Origin: Micropterix aruncella | Taxonomy: Eukaryota > Arthropoda > Insecta > Lepidoptera > Micropterigidae | Assembly: GCA_944548615.1 (NCBI GenBank) | Contig: OX155980.1 | Coordinates: forward strand, 39,913,227 to 39,977,226 | DNA length: 64,000 nucleotides | Direction: 5' to 3' | Part shown: in pieces, positions 12,301 through 24,189 of the stretch | Numbering within the stretch: position 1 is the stretch's first letter | Layout: each line of letters begins with the position of its first letter | The notes under the pieces: model-generated | Database searches by the model: none | What the model was told of the DNA's origin: nothing | What the model saw: the letters and a program-made list of their open reading frames with translations, nothing else | Position numbers and translations under genes: made by a program

Positions 12301-12700
12301 TTAACCGCCAGGTTGGTGGATATATGTAGAGATACCGAAATAAATTATTATATATATAGATATATAAATATACATATACCGTCGTCTAACTCCTTCTTCC
12401 CAATCACTTCCAATTTCCTACCTCTCCCATGTGTTTTATATAAAAAAAATATATTTAATATGAACTTAGCTTATTTTATATTATTTTTTAAGTACCTAAA
12501 TATGCTGAAATCTGTTACTTTCGTAGGAAACGATTATCGGCCTAATGTTTTTCTTTTTTTTCTATGTTTATGTTCAAGTATTTATATTGTATGTGCTGTA
12601 TGTTTCCCGAAATAAAAAAAATAAATAAATGAAATAAAATGAAAAAAAAAAATTTAAAAGTTTTTGCATCAGATGGTTGTATCGTTATGATGGGCACTGA
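12301..12700. other. AT-rich spacer
   Basis: No gene recognised. The first part (GAGATACCGAAATAAATTA followed by TA-rich repeats) resembles the AT microsatellite tails found at ends of insect repeats. Confidence 0.4.
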
Positions 12701-12701
12701 T

Positions 12702-12763
12702 TACACAATTCTGTAAGATTACAGAATTGTGTACGTTTAATATACTGATTTCAGTATATTAAA
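12702..12763. repeat. Two adjacent perfect hairpins
   Basis: TACACAATTCTGTAA (12702-12716) pairs perfectly with 12719-12733 across a 2-base loop. Two bases later TTTAATATACTGA (12736-12748) pairs perfectly with 12751-12763, again with a 2-base loop. Neither is followed by a gene. Confidence 0.85.
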
Positions 12764-12827
12764 AAATAATTTTCTCGCATCAAAATATTCAAATGGATAT
12801 GTCATTCCATGTACCTATGTGCCAACT

Positions 12828-13422
12828 AGAGCTGTCAACTACAATGGGCGAACCCGTTACCTCTGGAAGTTACAACGATATTTAATCGTTCTATCTCCCG
12901 TGAAGTCAACATAGAAGACTTGGGATGAAAACATTCTACCGTCTATTTACGCCACTCGCCCGTAAGAGACCAACGCCTTACGGCAAGTTAACCACTCGCG
13001 CCCTTACTTCCAGTTGCGACCAGATTAGTCCGGTTACCTGACTCAGCGGTTCGAGGTCGCTTGCGCAGTCCTCTCCCTTACGTAGCGGTGATACGGTGTC
13101 TACCAAAACTATCGCGGACCACGGCATCCTTTGCCCGGCTGTTCACCCGGTATCGGGTAGCTGATTGGTAGTTTCAAGAGGTATTGTTTCCAGACTCCCC
13201 CGGCGGTCGGTCGGAATGCACAATCAATTAGCTGACACCGCACGATGCGCAAACCGTTCAGGAGCACCCAAAGGTTGACTCCTAGGGGAAACTGGCCCGC
13301 AGGCCAGAGTCCTACCTACCCAGGCTCGCACTTCTGCGTGGAAGCCGCCGGATGGGTGACCCGTGAGTTTGATTGACCCTAAACACATGGGTCTTAATGG
13401 CCTAACTGCAACAGGGCCAGCC
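12828..13422 (-). mobile_element. ~600-bp GC-rich retroposon-like family, copy 1
   Basis: Diverged copy of the family described at 54347-54951, in opposite orientation. It starts near GAGCTGTCAACTACAA, contains the CCCGTGAAGT, CCGTAAGAGACCAACGCCTTACGG and GACCACGGCATCCTTTGCCC blocks, and ends near TTGACCCTAAACACATGGGT and GGCCTAACTGC. Target duplication not recognised, so both ends are approximate. No conserved protein frame. Confidence 0.75.
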
Positions 13423-15057
13423 GAATACACAGAAATTTCATATTTTAACAAATAGTACAATACACAAAATTCTCCATCCCTCTCAAACGCGGTGGTTGTC
13501 ATTATTAGCAGTAGTTAACAGAATACTTGAGCAATTGGTCAGTTTTCAACTATTTTTTTCGAAAAAATGGCTCGAGGAGCATATCTTTGCTACATAAATA
13601 ATTTACCTTGAATTAAATGATCCTTTTGTAAAATTGTATTTTCTATTCTTGCAATGGGTATTGCCAAAGTTCATGAAAATAAATGAATATTTATAGAGCA
13701 GTGAACCAAAATTAGTAGAATTGGATGAGAAAATGAGAATGCCATTCAAAGAATTATTATATTTTTTTCTTTCACAAGACTATGTCGATCAAAAAGATTT
13801 TGCAGTAATCAATCCGGATAACTGCAATTATCATAATCATATTTCTACCACAGTATACCAACCAGTAGCTTTACTCTCCAGCTACAGGGCATTAAGGGCG
13901 CGAGGAATGTGGGCAGAGGGGTACGTCTCGACGAACGCCTTTAGTTAGCATCACGCGCAGGTAAAGGCTGGTGACATTTTGAGCATTTGGATATCTGCGT
14001 GGGCCGAGTAACAGGACATCTGGCGACCTTATCCGAGCCCTTACGACTCGTGATGTATTCGCTTTGATTTCAATTTTGTTCTAAGAGAAGCTACTGTCTG
14101 GTATACTGTGTCTACATTATATCTAGGTGTGAAAATTTTAAATGACCTTAAAAAACAGGATATTATAATAAAAAAACCAGATCATTCCCAGTATGAAGAG
14201 AATCCAAACCAGAGTAAAGAAATTCCTAATTACAGTTTGTAAGGAGATCCAACGCGTCTGAATTTGTTCGACATCGTGGATTTACCAGGTCACGGGCGGA
14301 TCAAACGAACCAGAGAGATCACGAGCAAACAACACATGCTCGACTCAATGCTGACTTGCATTTGTTCGATTCTAAAGACGAACAATTTCAAAAGCGAACT
14401 CGTATCGACTCTTTTGTTTGAGTCTCCCATGACTATTTCAGAAGCTCTGCACTAGAAACTGTTTCTTTTCAAATAAAATGGGTCGCGCTCAATAATTATC
14501 TTATGTCTGTTAAGTATTTAAGTATCCAGAAAGCGGTAAAGAATTTCATTATGGAGTAACATCTGTACCAGCAGCAGGTCGAACAACAGCAGCGCTTGTG
14601 TCACTCACTAAGGAGCTCGGAACTGTAAACCAGCAAGCAAATACGGTCGGTCCTGCCGCTATTAAACATCATGGAGAAGGGCCATGTCAGCTTGTACCTA
14701 CATCCTCCAAGGAACTGTAGTATATAGTCGCGGTGGGCAGTTTTAGGTCAAAGTACAACCTGCGTTTGTATCTGCTTCTGGCTATTGCATTTAGATCCAG
14801 AATGAGTTGAATGGATCTAACATAAGACTACCTCGTTTGACTCCGATTCCATACTAATTCCACAAAACCGAGTCACTTTGCCCCTACGCTTATATGTGGA
14901 TGCACCCTTCTTCCTTGTGGATGTGGATGCACCCTTCTCAGATTCGAGGAGAGGAACACTAGAAAGCGAGCGTGCATGGTGAAGATTTCTAAAGAATTTG
15001 GGATCGTCTTCTAGTGCGGAACAATGGCGTATCATATTTGCTATTACAACACTATCG
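13423..15057. other. Mosaic of unrecognised coding-like fragments
   Basis: Several short frames have protein-like composition but match nothing I can name. On plus, 13690-13860 reads through EPKLVELDEKMRMPFKELL; about 14085-14220 contains LGVKILNDLKKQDIIIKK; 14525-14718 contains FHYGVTSVPAAGRTTAALVS and ends at a TAG. On minus, 14817-15071 encodes KKGASTYKRRGKVTRF with a short internal duplication. A GC-richer block at about 13855-14060 looks inserted. These may be debris of one or more old mobile elements. No function is assigned. Confidence 0.35.
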
Positions 15058-15680
15058 GCTGCAACTTGCAAATAGAGTTGTCAACTACAACGGGCGAACC
15101 CGTCACCTCATGAAGTTTTAACGATTGTTCGTTCTATCTCCCGTGAAGTGAGCGCAGAAGACTATGTTGCCCAGCGGGCATATACTCATGCCCTTACTTC
15201 CAATTGTGACCAGATTACTCCGGTCTCTCGATTGGTTACGAGTTCGAGGTCGCTTGGGCGGTCCTCTCCCTTACGAAGCGGTGAAACGGTATAAACTGAA
15301 TCTATCGCGGACCACGGCATCCTTTGCCCGACTGTTCACCCGGAATCGGGTAGCCGATGGTCGTTTCAAGAGCAGTCGCCGTAAGGTCAGCAACCACCCC
15401 CGCTCTATAGGAAACAGTACTGCTTCCAGACTCCCCCGACTGTTAGTCAGAGTGCACAATCGATTGGCTTACGCCGCACGGTGCGCAGACCGTCCAGGAG
15501 CGCCAGAAGGTTGAGTCCTAGGGGAAACTAGCCCTAAGGCCAGAGTCCTGCCCTGGCTCGCACTTCATACGTGTAGGCCGCCGGATGGGTGTTGACCCGT
15601 GAGTGTGACCAACCCTGAACAGAATGGGTCTACGTGGTCAACTCAGCAAGGTCCATTAGCTCCCAGGCTGCAGCTTGCAA
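15058..15680 (-). mobile_element. ~600-bp GC-rich retroposon-like family, copy 2, with target duplication
   Basis: The body (15072-15666, 595 bp) runs opposite to copies 3-6. It is flanked by a 14-bp direct repeat, GCTGCAACTTGCAA at 15058-15071 and GCTGCAGCTTGCAA at 15667-15680, with one mismatch. This is the size expected for target-primed reverse transcription. The body ends with the reverse complement of GGGAGCTAATGG, the same left terminus as copies 3 and 5. It has no polyA tail and no conserved open frame. Confidence 0.85.
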
Positions 15681-16057
15681 TAAAGATGTGGTTGAAATCT
15701 GAAACTATTGTAGTAGATTCTGAAGCTACGATATTCTTCTTCTTCCTAATCCTCTGCCAAACCAGTCGGTCTTAGGCCAACTTGTCCACAGCATTGGTTT
15801 TACGTTGTACAGCACGTTAGCCACTCTCAAATTAGGACTATGGTTTGCTGTAAGAGAATACCTTAATCCATAACGTGTCACTGAGTGCATCGATGCGCTG
15901 AGACATTTGCCAGATTTATGGCAATCTTTTGTGAAACTAACCTCTTTCTCGGGACACTGCAGATTAATGCAAATGTTGTAAATGCCGTCACCCGGAATGC
16001 CTTCACTGTCTACCTTAACCCGGTGGAAGTTAGGTTAGATTGTTATTTTGGATACGA
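15681..16057. other. Spacer, no gene recognised
   Basis: Sequence between retroposon copy 2 and the hAT relic. Short frames here (for example plus 15885-16073) have no recognised similarity; some of this may be further transposon debris. Confidence 0.4.
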
Positions 16058-16560
16058 TAATATTGTGATCTGATCAATGTGTGATGCCAGGAGTGCTATC
16101 AAAAATAATTCCAAAATATTTTATATTTGTTTTTTTAATTCTTTCCCCAAAAGATTGATCAACTCATTTTGAATATCTTTAGCCAGATAAGAGTTTAATC
16201 TTTCTTTACGACCGATAGCATGTTCAACTCTCAGAATATGTTCTTTTACCTCTGAGTCTTATTTCGACAATAGACTTACTAATTCCACAAAAAATCCTCT
16301 ATTGCCGGATGAAACGCTCTCTCTATGCCCTCTGATAGGAAGGTTTTGGTGTGTCAGAAAAAGAATAACATCAAAGAGGCGATATAAACTATTCCGCCCC
16401 TTCTTTTTTGTTTATCAGACACCGTTTGATGTTTATGGTCGGTATTTTGCAAATTCAATCCAATCTACGAAATTTTCTATTTTTCAAAACATGAGAGATG
16501 GTGCTCAGAATTCTCATGTTCAGTTTCCACCATGAATCACAAAACCGTTGACTAATTTCT
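16058..16560 (-). pseudogene. hAT-family transposase relic (DUF4371-type)
   Basis: The minus strand, read across frameshifts, gives a recognisable hAT N-terminal/DUF4371 segment: LYRLFDVILFLTHQNLPIRG, HRES, then FFVELV and LLSK, then YLAKDIQNELINLLGKELKK, and finally FGIIFDSTPGITH. The motif order (F..QNL..RGHRE, ELV.LLS.YD, YLS..IQNE.I.L, I.FDST.D..HTDQ) is typical of this family. Stops interrupt it (one directly after KKQI near 16,127) and the frame is lost at both ends. The last aspartate of the DST.D motif is G here. Confidence 0.75.
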
Positions 16561-16757
16561 GAGAACTTTGTTCATTTCGAGTAAACAGTAGTGATGAAGA
16601 AATGGATGAAGTTAATTTAGATCAAAGTATCTGAAAACTTTGACCGGCCTGTACAGAGGTCAATTTTAAACGGCCTGTCACTAAAGGGTGACAGCGCAGA
16701 GGCATTGTCACCCCTTGGTGCTTGTCAACCAGGGCAGTCCGTTCCCACCGTCTACCC

Positions 16758-18711
16758 TTAGCGCGGCTACTGGAAGGTAATGGGCCCTTGCTGAGTTGGC
16801 CATGAAGACCCATTCTGTTCAGGGTTGGTCACACTCACGGGTCAACACCCATTCGGCGGCCTCCACGCATGAAGTGCGAGCCCGGGCAGGACTCTGGCCT
16901 TAGGGCTAATTTCCTATAGGAATCAACCTTCTGGCGCTCCTGGACGGTCTGCGCACCGTGCGGCGTTAGCCAATCGATTGTTCACTCTGACTAACAGTCG
17001 GGGGAGTCTGGAAGCAGTACTGTTTCCTATAGAGCGGGGGTGGTTGCGAACCTTACGGCGACTGCTCTTGAAACGACCACCGGCTACCCGATCCTGGGTG
17101 AACAGCCGGGCAAAGGATGCCGTGGTCCGCGATAGATTCGGTATACACAGTTTCACCGCTTCGTAAGGGAGAGGACCACGCAAGCGACCTCAAACTCGTA
17201 ACCAATCGAGAGACCGGAGTAATCTGGTCGCAATTGGAAGTAAGGGCGTGAGTGTAAGCCCGCTGGGTAACACACCTGGTTATCTCGCGGTTAAGGCGTT
17301 GGCCTCTTAAGCTGGGCATTGACGGTCAGTTTATCGCATCAGTTGAACTGGCGTGCATCCAAAATTTGATCGTGAATGTCGAATCGTCACTCCAGAGTTT
17401 TAACTGACGACTCGCCACGAATATTTTCCGTGGCTACCATAATCCAACTGGCGCGTCGCGCCAAACTGACCTTGAGTGCGCAATCTGCGATCCAACGCGT
17501 CAGTTCCACGCTCGCGGACCGCGGTGACAGCGCGTGCTGTTTTTGTTTTTGTCATGGCGGTGTCGTCGTCGTCATCATGGCGGTGTCGGACTTGTCATAA
17601 TGATAGATTTCATCGAAAAATATAGAAATTCAGAATGTTTATGGAAAATAACCGACAAAAATTTTAAAAATAAAGAGTATCGACAAAAAGCTGTAGAAGA
17701 TTTTATTTAGATAAAATATTCCAATTCTATTTAGATATTATTTATAAAATTGAATTAGATATTATAGAAGTCAGATTTCATTCCCGATGCTAAGAATGGC
17801 AGAAGAGTGGCAGTGAATCTATCATGAGGGTTTATAGCTTGTCTCATATTAGTATCTTGTTTAACAATGTGTCGCGTTTTTTGATAAATCGTGTAAAGGA
17901 TTAGATATATTTTATGATTCCATTAATTTAATAAATGACTCGATCATACCTAGCCTATCTCCTACTTCTTAAGATTTCACTAACTGCCATCCTTAAGTAC
18001 TGTATTATATGATTACCATATTATAACAGACTATTGTATTATATCATATTATGTATAATAAATATAACTATCCAATTACTCATACTTCTATTTTGCTCTA
18101 TCCAAATAACCTTATTAACAACTTATTTAATTATTAATTTTCCTACCCTTATATTATTATTAGCTTTATTATAATTTTTCTACTATCAACGTGTTCATGT
18201 TATTTCTGTTAATTTGTAATGCAAGCATTGCAAACTGTTCATAGGATAGTAAATTTGTTTGGTTTGTATATGTATTTAAAATACTAGTATTATATATTTA
18301 CTATCTGTAAGTTTGCTATAAAATAAAATAAAACAAAGAGTAGCCGTAGTAACAAGAAACGTTTCTTTTTCGGAATCGGAATCCATTTTTATTCGTGGAT
18401 GTCCGCAAAGAGACACGTCCTTCATGCGGCCGGGCCGGTCGAAAACTGAAGAGCCGGAGTGACGCCAGTCAATGGGCAAATCTAGTTGGCATAAAACCAT
18501 TTGGAGTGACGCCACAGTTTTACGTCTAGACTGACGCAAAAAACTGACCGTCAATGCCCAGCTTTACGGGCATGTAACGGAGCTTGACGGTGGACTGTTT
18601 TGTCCAAGTCTTCTGCGCTCACTTCACGGGAGATAGAACGACTTATCGTTAAAACTTCCTGAGGTGACTGGTTCGCCCGTTGTAGTTGACAAATCTATTT
18701 AGCGCCGTTAC
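16758..18711 (+). mobile_element. ~600-bp GC-rich retroposon-like family, copy 3, split by a nested DNA element
   Basis: Left part 16771-17309 and right part 18564-18698 together form one full copy, interrupted at 17310-18563. Flanks carry an imperfect 13-bp direct repeat, TTAGCGCGGCTAC (16758-16770) and TTAGCGCCGTTAC (18699-18711), 11 of 13 matching. The left terminus has TAATGGGCCCTTGCTGAG, the right terminus GTTGACAAATCTAT. Near the right end lies CGCGGTTAAGGCGTTGGCC, which resembles a tRNA D-arm, and GGTTCGCCC, which resembles a box B, but their spacing is wider than in a tRNA. Confidence 0.82.
17310..18563. mobile_element. Non-autonomous PIF/Harbinger-like element nested in retroposon copy 3
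   Basis: Terminal inverted repeats of 23 bp match perfectly: AGCTGGGCATTGACGGTCAG at 17310 onward, and its complement ending at 18563. The element is flanked by TTA (17307-17309 and 18564-18566), the 3-bp target typical of PIF/Harbinger. Removing element plus one TTA restores the uninterrupted family sequence GGCCTCTTACGGGC seen in copy 5. Subterminal GCGTCACTCC-like words recur in both ends. No transposase is encoded; the interior is AT-rich. Confidence 0.85.
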
Positions 18712-19109
18712 CGTTTCTAGAACTTACGTTCGCAACGCGTCCATAGAACATCGGCGCATGCGCAGAAAAGAAATGGGGAAGAATAAAGGATCGTTCTTTG
18801 TCATATTCCAATTTCCGTATGGTATTCTCCATTTTTTCGTCTATTCATCTTATGAATCCAATATCATATTTTCTTAACTTTTTTTTTTTGTTTTTGTGGT
18901 TAAAGTACATATTTACTTCACAATAACAAACTGAGTGAATCGTTCTTAAACTCACTTACAGAATCAGAAAACATATTGAACAACGGTTGTCCACAATACA
19001 CAGTGCACCTTCTGAGAAGTGACAGCAGTTAATGATGACTCATATATGTTTCATACGAGGGACAAGTGGGCACCGGGGAAGCGTTGCGTCGTATGCATTG
19101 CGTACATGG
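18712..19109. other. Spacer, no gene recognised
   Basis: No recognisable family; contains T-rich text near 18,880. Confidence 0.4.
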
Positions 19110-19639
19110 AACAAGTGCAGTGGCGTAACTACAAAACTGGGCCCTGATGCAAAATTTAACAAAAGGCTCCTCCCCCTACTTACCTTCATTATGGCATATA
19201 GAAAGTAATTTCCGTATATCTGTAATCTATAATTCTGTATTTTCTGTACAACATTACATATTTATATTGCAGCTACATTATAAATCGGCGTATTCATTTG
19301 GGGGCATTGCCTCGAATATGTCACGGAATCAAAAACACGTTCAGCTGCTGATACGTGACAGGAATAGTTAGAAATAATATTAGTAAAAAAAACATCAGCA
19401 AAATTGGCTCTCTTAGCATTGTCTTTTATATCTGATTTGGCAATCTCAAAAATAGTTGCAATTACACTTAGTAAGGATTTAACACAGAGTATTCATTGTA
19501 ATGGGTGTGACTCCCAAAGTTGCTTCAAAATTGTTTTTGTACTTTGTTGCGTGTGTTACAATAATTGTGGTATTGTCCATTTTGGGCCAACGTCTGCCCT
19601 TGTGCGCCGCACCGGCTTAGTTACGCCACTGGACAAGTG
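19110..19639. mobile_element. Non-autonomous hAT element
   Basis: The element (19118-19631) begins CAGTGGCGTAACTA and ends TAGTTACGCCACTG, a perfect 14-bp inverted repeat of the common animal hAT type. Flanks are AACAAGTG (19110-19117) and GACAAGTG (19632-19639), an 8-bp target duplication with one mismatch. Short minus-strand stretches look like the end of a hAT transposase, but there is no intact gene. Confidence 0.85.
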
Positions 19640-19668
19640 TGTCCCTATCCTTAATGTCTGCTATCCTT

Positions 19669-20806
19669 AATGACCTCTGGATCTTGTCATCCAAGAGGAG
19701 GCTTAGGAAGCCGCTCTAAGACTAAGAGCAAATGGACTGTGGAAACAAAACACAGAAACACCACACTCAAAAATTCTGAAACGGGTTCTAGAAGAAATAC
19801 CTCTTCTGGACGCACCCATGGACAGGATAATATGCCATCATGTCTTTGATCGAAGATACAATATCCAACTCATTGCAGAACCAGCAGATCACTCTGGTAC
19901 AAATGAAGTAAGGATATACACAGATGGCTCCAAAACCACTCAAGGTACCGGAGCCGGCGTCTTCTCAAATGATCTAAACATCAAAATATCAACTACCCTA
20001 GGCAACTTAAATATGATCTTCCAAGCAGAATGCATTGGCATCACCAGAGCAGCACAGGCAGTTGCAGCAAAAGATTTGGGAGACCTAAGCTTGAAACTTG
20101 TCTCCGACAGTGCCTCCGTGCTACAAGCGCTAGCAAAAAATACTATAACCTCTGTCCTTGTACTGGAATGCCACAATGCGCTTCAATCCATTGCAAGGTC
20201 AAATAGAGTGACCCTGCAATGGATTAAAGGGCACAGCGACTCACCGGGCAACGACGCGGCAGACGAACTGGCCAAAAGGGGATCAAAGAAAATAGTATAT
20301 AGACCGGAACCCTTGGCCCAAATAAAAACATGGCTATGCAGGAACACCGACGAAACCCACCTTAAAGAATGGAAAAAAAACGCAGGATGCAGGCAAACAA
20401 AGAACGCGGTTCCGGAAGCGTCTAAAAAACTTGCCCGCAACCTCACCAGATTAAAAAGGGACAAAATCCGTAAAGTCATAGGTACTATGACAGGCCACTG
20501 TCCCCTAAACAAACATCTGTTTACCATAGGTGTGACAGACAGCCCTCTATGCAGAGGATGCATGGAGGAAGAAGAAACGCCACAGCATGTGCTCATGGAA
20601 TGCAGGAGCGTGGCAGAGCAACGGTCAAGAATACTACAATCTCCAGCATCTGTTCCGGAGGCCTGTAGCAACCCAAACAGGCTGCTAACCTTCTGGGACA
20701 GCCTGGGTTGGCTGGAGTAATATAAATAGAAACATAAGCCACGCACAACGGCCCAATCAAGAGGCCAAGTGCGGGAAATAGCCCAGACAAACTAACTAAC
20801 TAACTA
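19669..20806 (+). pseudogene. LINE 3' fragment with RNase H and terminal zinc knuckle (I-like clade)
   Basis: The frame containing 19818-20720 extends upstream to about 19,669 (PLDLVIQEEA, then a TAG stop near 19,702, then EAALRLRANGLWKQ), so the ATG at 19818 is not a true start. An RNase H domain follows: YTDGSKTTQGTGAGVF (first D), AEC (E), SDSASVLQAL (D), WIKGHSDSPGNDAADELAKR (H, D). The C terminus has a C-C-H-C cluster, CRGCMEEEETPQHVLMEC, typical of RNase H-bearing LINEs. The 3' untranslated region is short (about 20721-20789) and ends in (ACTA)n at about 20790-20806. Endonuclease and reverse transcriptase are missing: 5' truncation. The same 3' end occurs as a 70-bp insertion at 58580-58649. 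Confidence 0.88.
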
Positions 20807-20808
20807 AT

Positions 20809-21496
20809 GTCGGTTATTGGGGAATTGGGGAACAATGACTATACCTATGTGTGTTATGAATGCTACTTTGTAAACAGATGAAGTTTGTTGGGCTGAACTT
20901 GTATGACAGAGAATTATTGCTGAGTAGAATTGATGTGCAATTTAAAAACACATAGTATTCCGTTTATTTATGAATTTCTAATGTAGTTGTCATAAGTAAA
21001 AGAGGGCTGACCTGAAGTCATTTATTATGAAATTATAAGCATCTACTGAAGTACCAGGTAGTTACAAATTATATTTTGGAATTATTGAAAATTGCGATAA
21101 AACTTTCAATATTCAAATATGCAATTGCAAAAGTCTTTGTGTAAAACAAAAGCAGAGATTAAAAAAGGATCGACTTACCATATCAAGTTTCAGTTGTCAA
21201 CATTGCACACTCATATCCTGAAAAATTCAGTAGGAAAATTACCGTTTTTCCATTTGGCGTTTTTTCACAAAACACTTATATTTTGCACTGTAACACGCGG
21301 AACAATCTAACAGTGCTAATTCAGCAGAAATAATCAGCTGTTTCTGAAAAGCGCAGTCCACGAGACGTTACGAACCGACGGCTAGGTAAAATTGGCAGTC
21401 ACTGATTAGTGGCAGTCGAAATTTACTCGAAAAGTCGAATGCTCCTCATAATAAAAAATGTCTTGTCGTCACAACAACGTTGCCAACCGTACAAAT
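20809..21496. other. AT-rich spacer
   Basis: No gene or known repeat recognised. Confidence 0.4.
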
Positions 21497-22000
21497 ATTG
21501 TAGTCTTCTTCTTTCTTTTCCTTGTGGCAATTCCACGCAGCTAGGGTGCTGGTGATTTTGTGCCAGTTTGTATGTATTGTTGACGGGAGGATGACTACTG
21601 TTAGTGTTAGTACCTACAAAAAAAAAACAAAAAGGAAGGGACATCACAATTGCATACACAGAAGACAACATAGGGACTAAAAACATAACAGAATATTAGG
21701 GGAATATTTTGGAGGAAGAAAAAGGAGAAGGGTCAGGGTAATAGAGAAGTGCTTCTGGGGGCAGCGCCGCTCCCCACCGCCCCCCGAGAGCAGCCCCCCC
21801 CCCCCGGCATCGGCCGCACCGGGAATGTGTCATCCATTGACCGCAAGCTACTGCCAAAAACTCGCCCTATTCAGCGACTTTTTCCACAGCCAACCTCGAC
21901 AACGGGGCCACATTTCCATCGGCCTGACGTCACAAGGCGGGTCCGATCCCGGAGCAGCGAACGGAAGTGGCCACCCCCAGAAGGCATTTCGGAATATGGG

Positions 22001-24189
22001 TTAAATGGCTAAATGATTTAGGTTAATGAATTTAGCGATGACTCGATAAATTTTAATGGAATTGGACGCCAGAAGGATATCGATTTTGGTAGGGAGTTCG
22101 ATTTTCAATTGAATGAGATTAGGAATGAACGAAGGAAAGTTGTTAAGGAGAGGGCAATTAAAGAAGAGGTGATCCACGGTGCAGATATCAAATCCACAAT
22201 CACACTGTGGGGACGGAATTACGTTTATACGATATAGGTGTGCGGGAGTTGAGCAGTGGCCTATGCGCATTCTGCAAATTGTGGAGATCTCTTTCCGCCT
22301 GAAAGGTTTTTTATAATACCAAGGTTTGTTGTGAAGGTGGGGATTTATAAGAAAATAATGTTGACCTTTAGACTTGCAAGAAGAAAGATAACTCTTCTTC
22401 CAGCAGTCCTTCGTTTCTTCTTCTATTTGGGGGAGGATGTCCGACGCAGGGATTTTGATACGGAGGAGGGCTCCCCTGGAGCGGGCCTCATTAGCCAACA
22501 TATCCGCCGATTCGTTACCGGCTATTCCTGAGTGGCCTGGAATCCACGTGAGTACTACTTCATCCCCTCTCTCTCTGACAGTGCGGAACAGGGATCGGAT
22601 CTGGTTTTCCAGGTGAGAAGGGCGATGTGAGATGGCCGGATTGTTTAACTTCTCTACCAGACTTAGGGAGTCGCTAAAAATGGCACATGGGGAAATTTGG
22701 TTAGTCAGGATGTACTCGAGGGCTTTCAGGAGGGCAACACTTTCAGCGGTGAAGATTGATGCTTTGCTGTGTAATTTATAAGCGATGGGAACTCTGCGGT
22801 TGTGGTGAAAAATTCCCACCCCCACGTACCCCCCAGCTTCTGTCTTGGAGCCGTCTGTAAATATGAGGTCCCAACCAGGGAACCTGGATGCTACGAGGTC
22901 CAAAAATACGGCATTGTTTAGAGGTGATGGGGGCTGCCCTACTGGACATTTTGACAAGACGGTTTGAGAGAAGATGTCCGGGGTGGTAAGTCTGTCTCCG
23001 AAGGGGAGATGGAAGTCTGGGAGGAGAGCATTCCTGTGAATGATGTCCTTGAGGCGGTATAGTTTCCTATGACTAACGCAGAGGGCGGGGGCTTTGTTAT
23101 TTGGAGTGTTTCTCAGCAATTCGGAGAGAAGGGTGATTTTAGGAATAAGAGGGTGATTGACGAGCTGAAGGCGTTTAATATAAAATCTATCTGCTAGTAG
23201 TTGACATCGGAGGTTGACTGGAGGTTCACAAGACTCGGCTAGTAGGGCATTAGTGGGAGAGCTTCCCATGGCGCCAATGGTGCATCGGAGGCCTTTAAAT
23301 TGAAGGGTGCTTAGTTTCCTTTGCATTTTCAAGCTCATAGGGTAGCAGATAAAGGCAGCATAGTCGATGTGAGAACGAATGAGACAGTTGTGGAGGAGCT
23401 TAACTGTGAAGGGATGTGACCCCCACCACACTCCACTGACTGCTCGAAGAACATTCAGTGACTTTTCCCCGCTGGAAACGACCTGCTCGATGTATCCCCT
23501 CCATAGTAGTTTGGTGTCTAGGATAACCCCAAGGAATTTGGCTTGCGCCTTGATGGGAATTAGGGAATTATTGAATGTTATATTCACTACTGGGGGAATA
23601 TTTCTCCGAGTGAAGATAACGGCGCTACTCTTGGAGGGGGAGATAGCTAGTCCTGAGTTGTGAAGGTATATGTTTAGTGCCTCAAGCGCTTCTGATATCC
23701 TCTGCAAGGAGGCCGAGAGGTTGGGTGAGGAGTGGTATAATACAACGTCATCTGCGTATTGCAATATCCTGCAGTGATCCAGAACAGCATTCTCCAACCC
23801 CCTCGTATAAAGATTGTATAGGATGGGGGACAGCACGCTACCCTGGGGCAGACCCTTAAAGACTGACCTTGAAATGCAATCCGACAGGGAGGGAATGTTT
23901 ATAGTACGGTCCGATAGGAGACGGCAAATGAAGGAGCAAAGTTTTTGAGGAACCCCTAGACTGACAAGTCTCCTCCCGAGGAGGGGGATCAAGACATTGT
24001 CATACGCCGCCTGGACATCCAGGAATGCTGCGACAAGAAATTCCCTCCTGTGGAAGGAGAGCCGTATGTCCGTTGTGAGGATGGAGATGTTGTCGAGGGT
24101 ACCAAGGCCCCTACGGAAACCGAACTGAGTCTTGGACAGCTGGAATCTTGATTCGAAGAACCATTCTAGCCTGTTTTTTATTAAATGTT
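22001..24189 (-). CDS. LINE reverse transcriptase and RNase H, open but truncated
   Basis: About 729 codons without a stop. Reverse transcriptase motifs in order: QFGFRRGLGTLDN, FLDVQAAYDNV (catalytic D), GLPQGSVLSPILYNLY, and YADDVVLYH (catalytic DD). RNase H follows: IFTDGSKTEAGG, TAESVALL, AIFSDSLSLVEKL, and WIPGHSGIAGNESADMLANE. The C terminus has CDCGFDICTVDHLFFNC, a zinc-knuckle-like cluster. Domain order (RT, RNase H, C-terminal cysteine cluster) suggests the I-type group of LINEs. The open frame continues artificially for 40 codons into antisense Copia LTR up to 24310; that part is not LINE sequence. The N-terminal endonuclease and start are missing, so it is not an autonomous gene despite the clean frame, which implies recent insertion. 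Confidence 0.88.

Noticed and set aside
14264..14455. Possible GTPase-like motif (DIVDLPGHGR) suggesting an SRP receptor beta fragment
   Set aside because: Only one short motif fits; nothing around it has P-loop or other G-box sequence.
15164..15514. Arg/Ser-rich open frames in the ~600-bp family (also 16923-17183, 54570-54782)
   Set aside because: Frames differ in length and are broken between copies; they follow the GC content of a non-coding repeat.
17270..17320. tRNA-Leu/Ser-like text CGCGGTTAAGGCGTTGGCC as a tRNA gene
   Set aside because: No acceptor stem, anticodon arm or correctly spaced T-arm; kept only as a hint about the retroposon.
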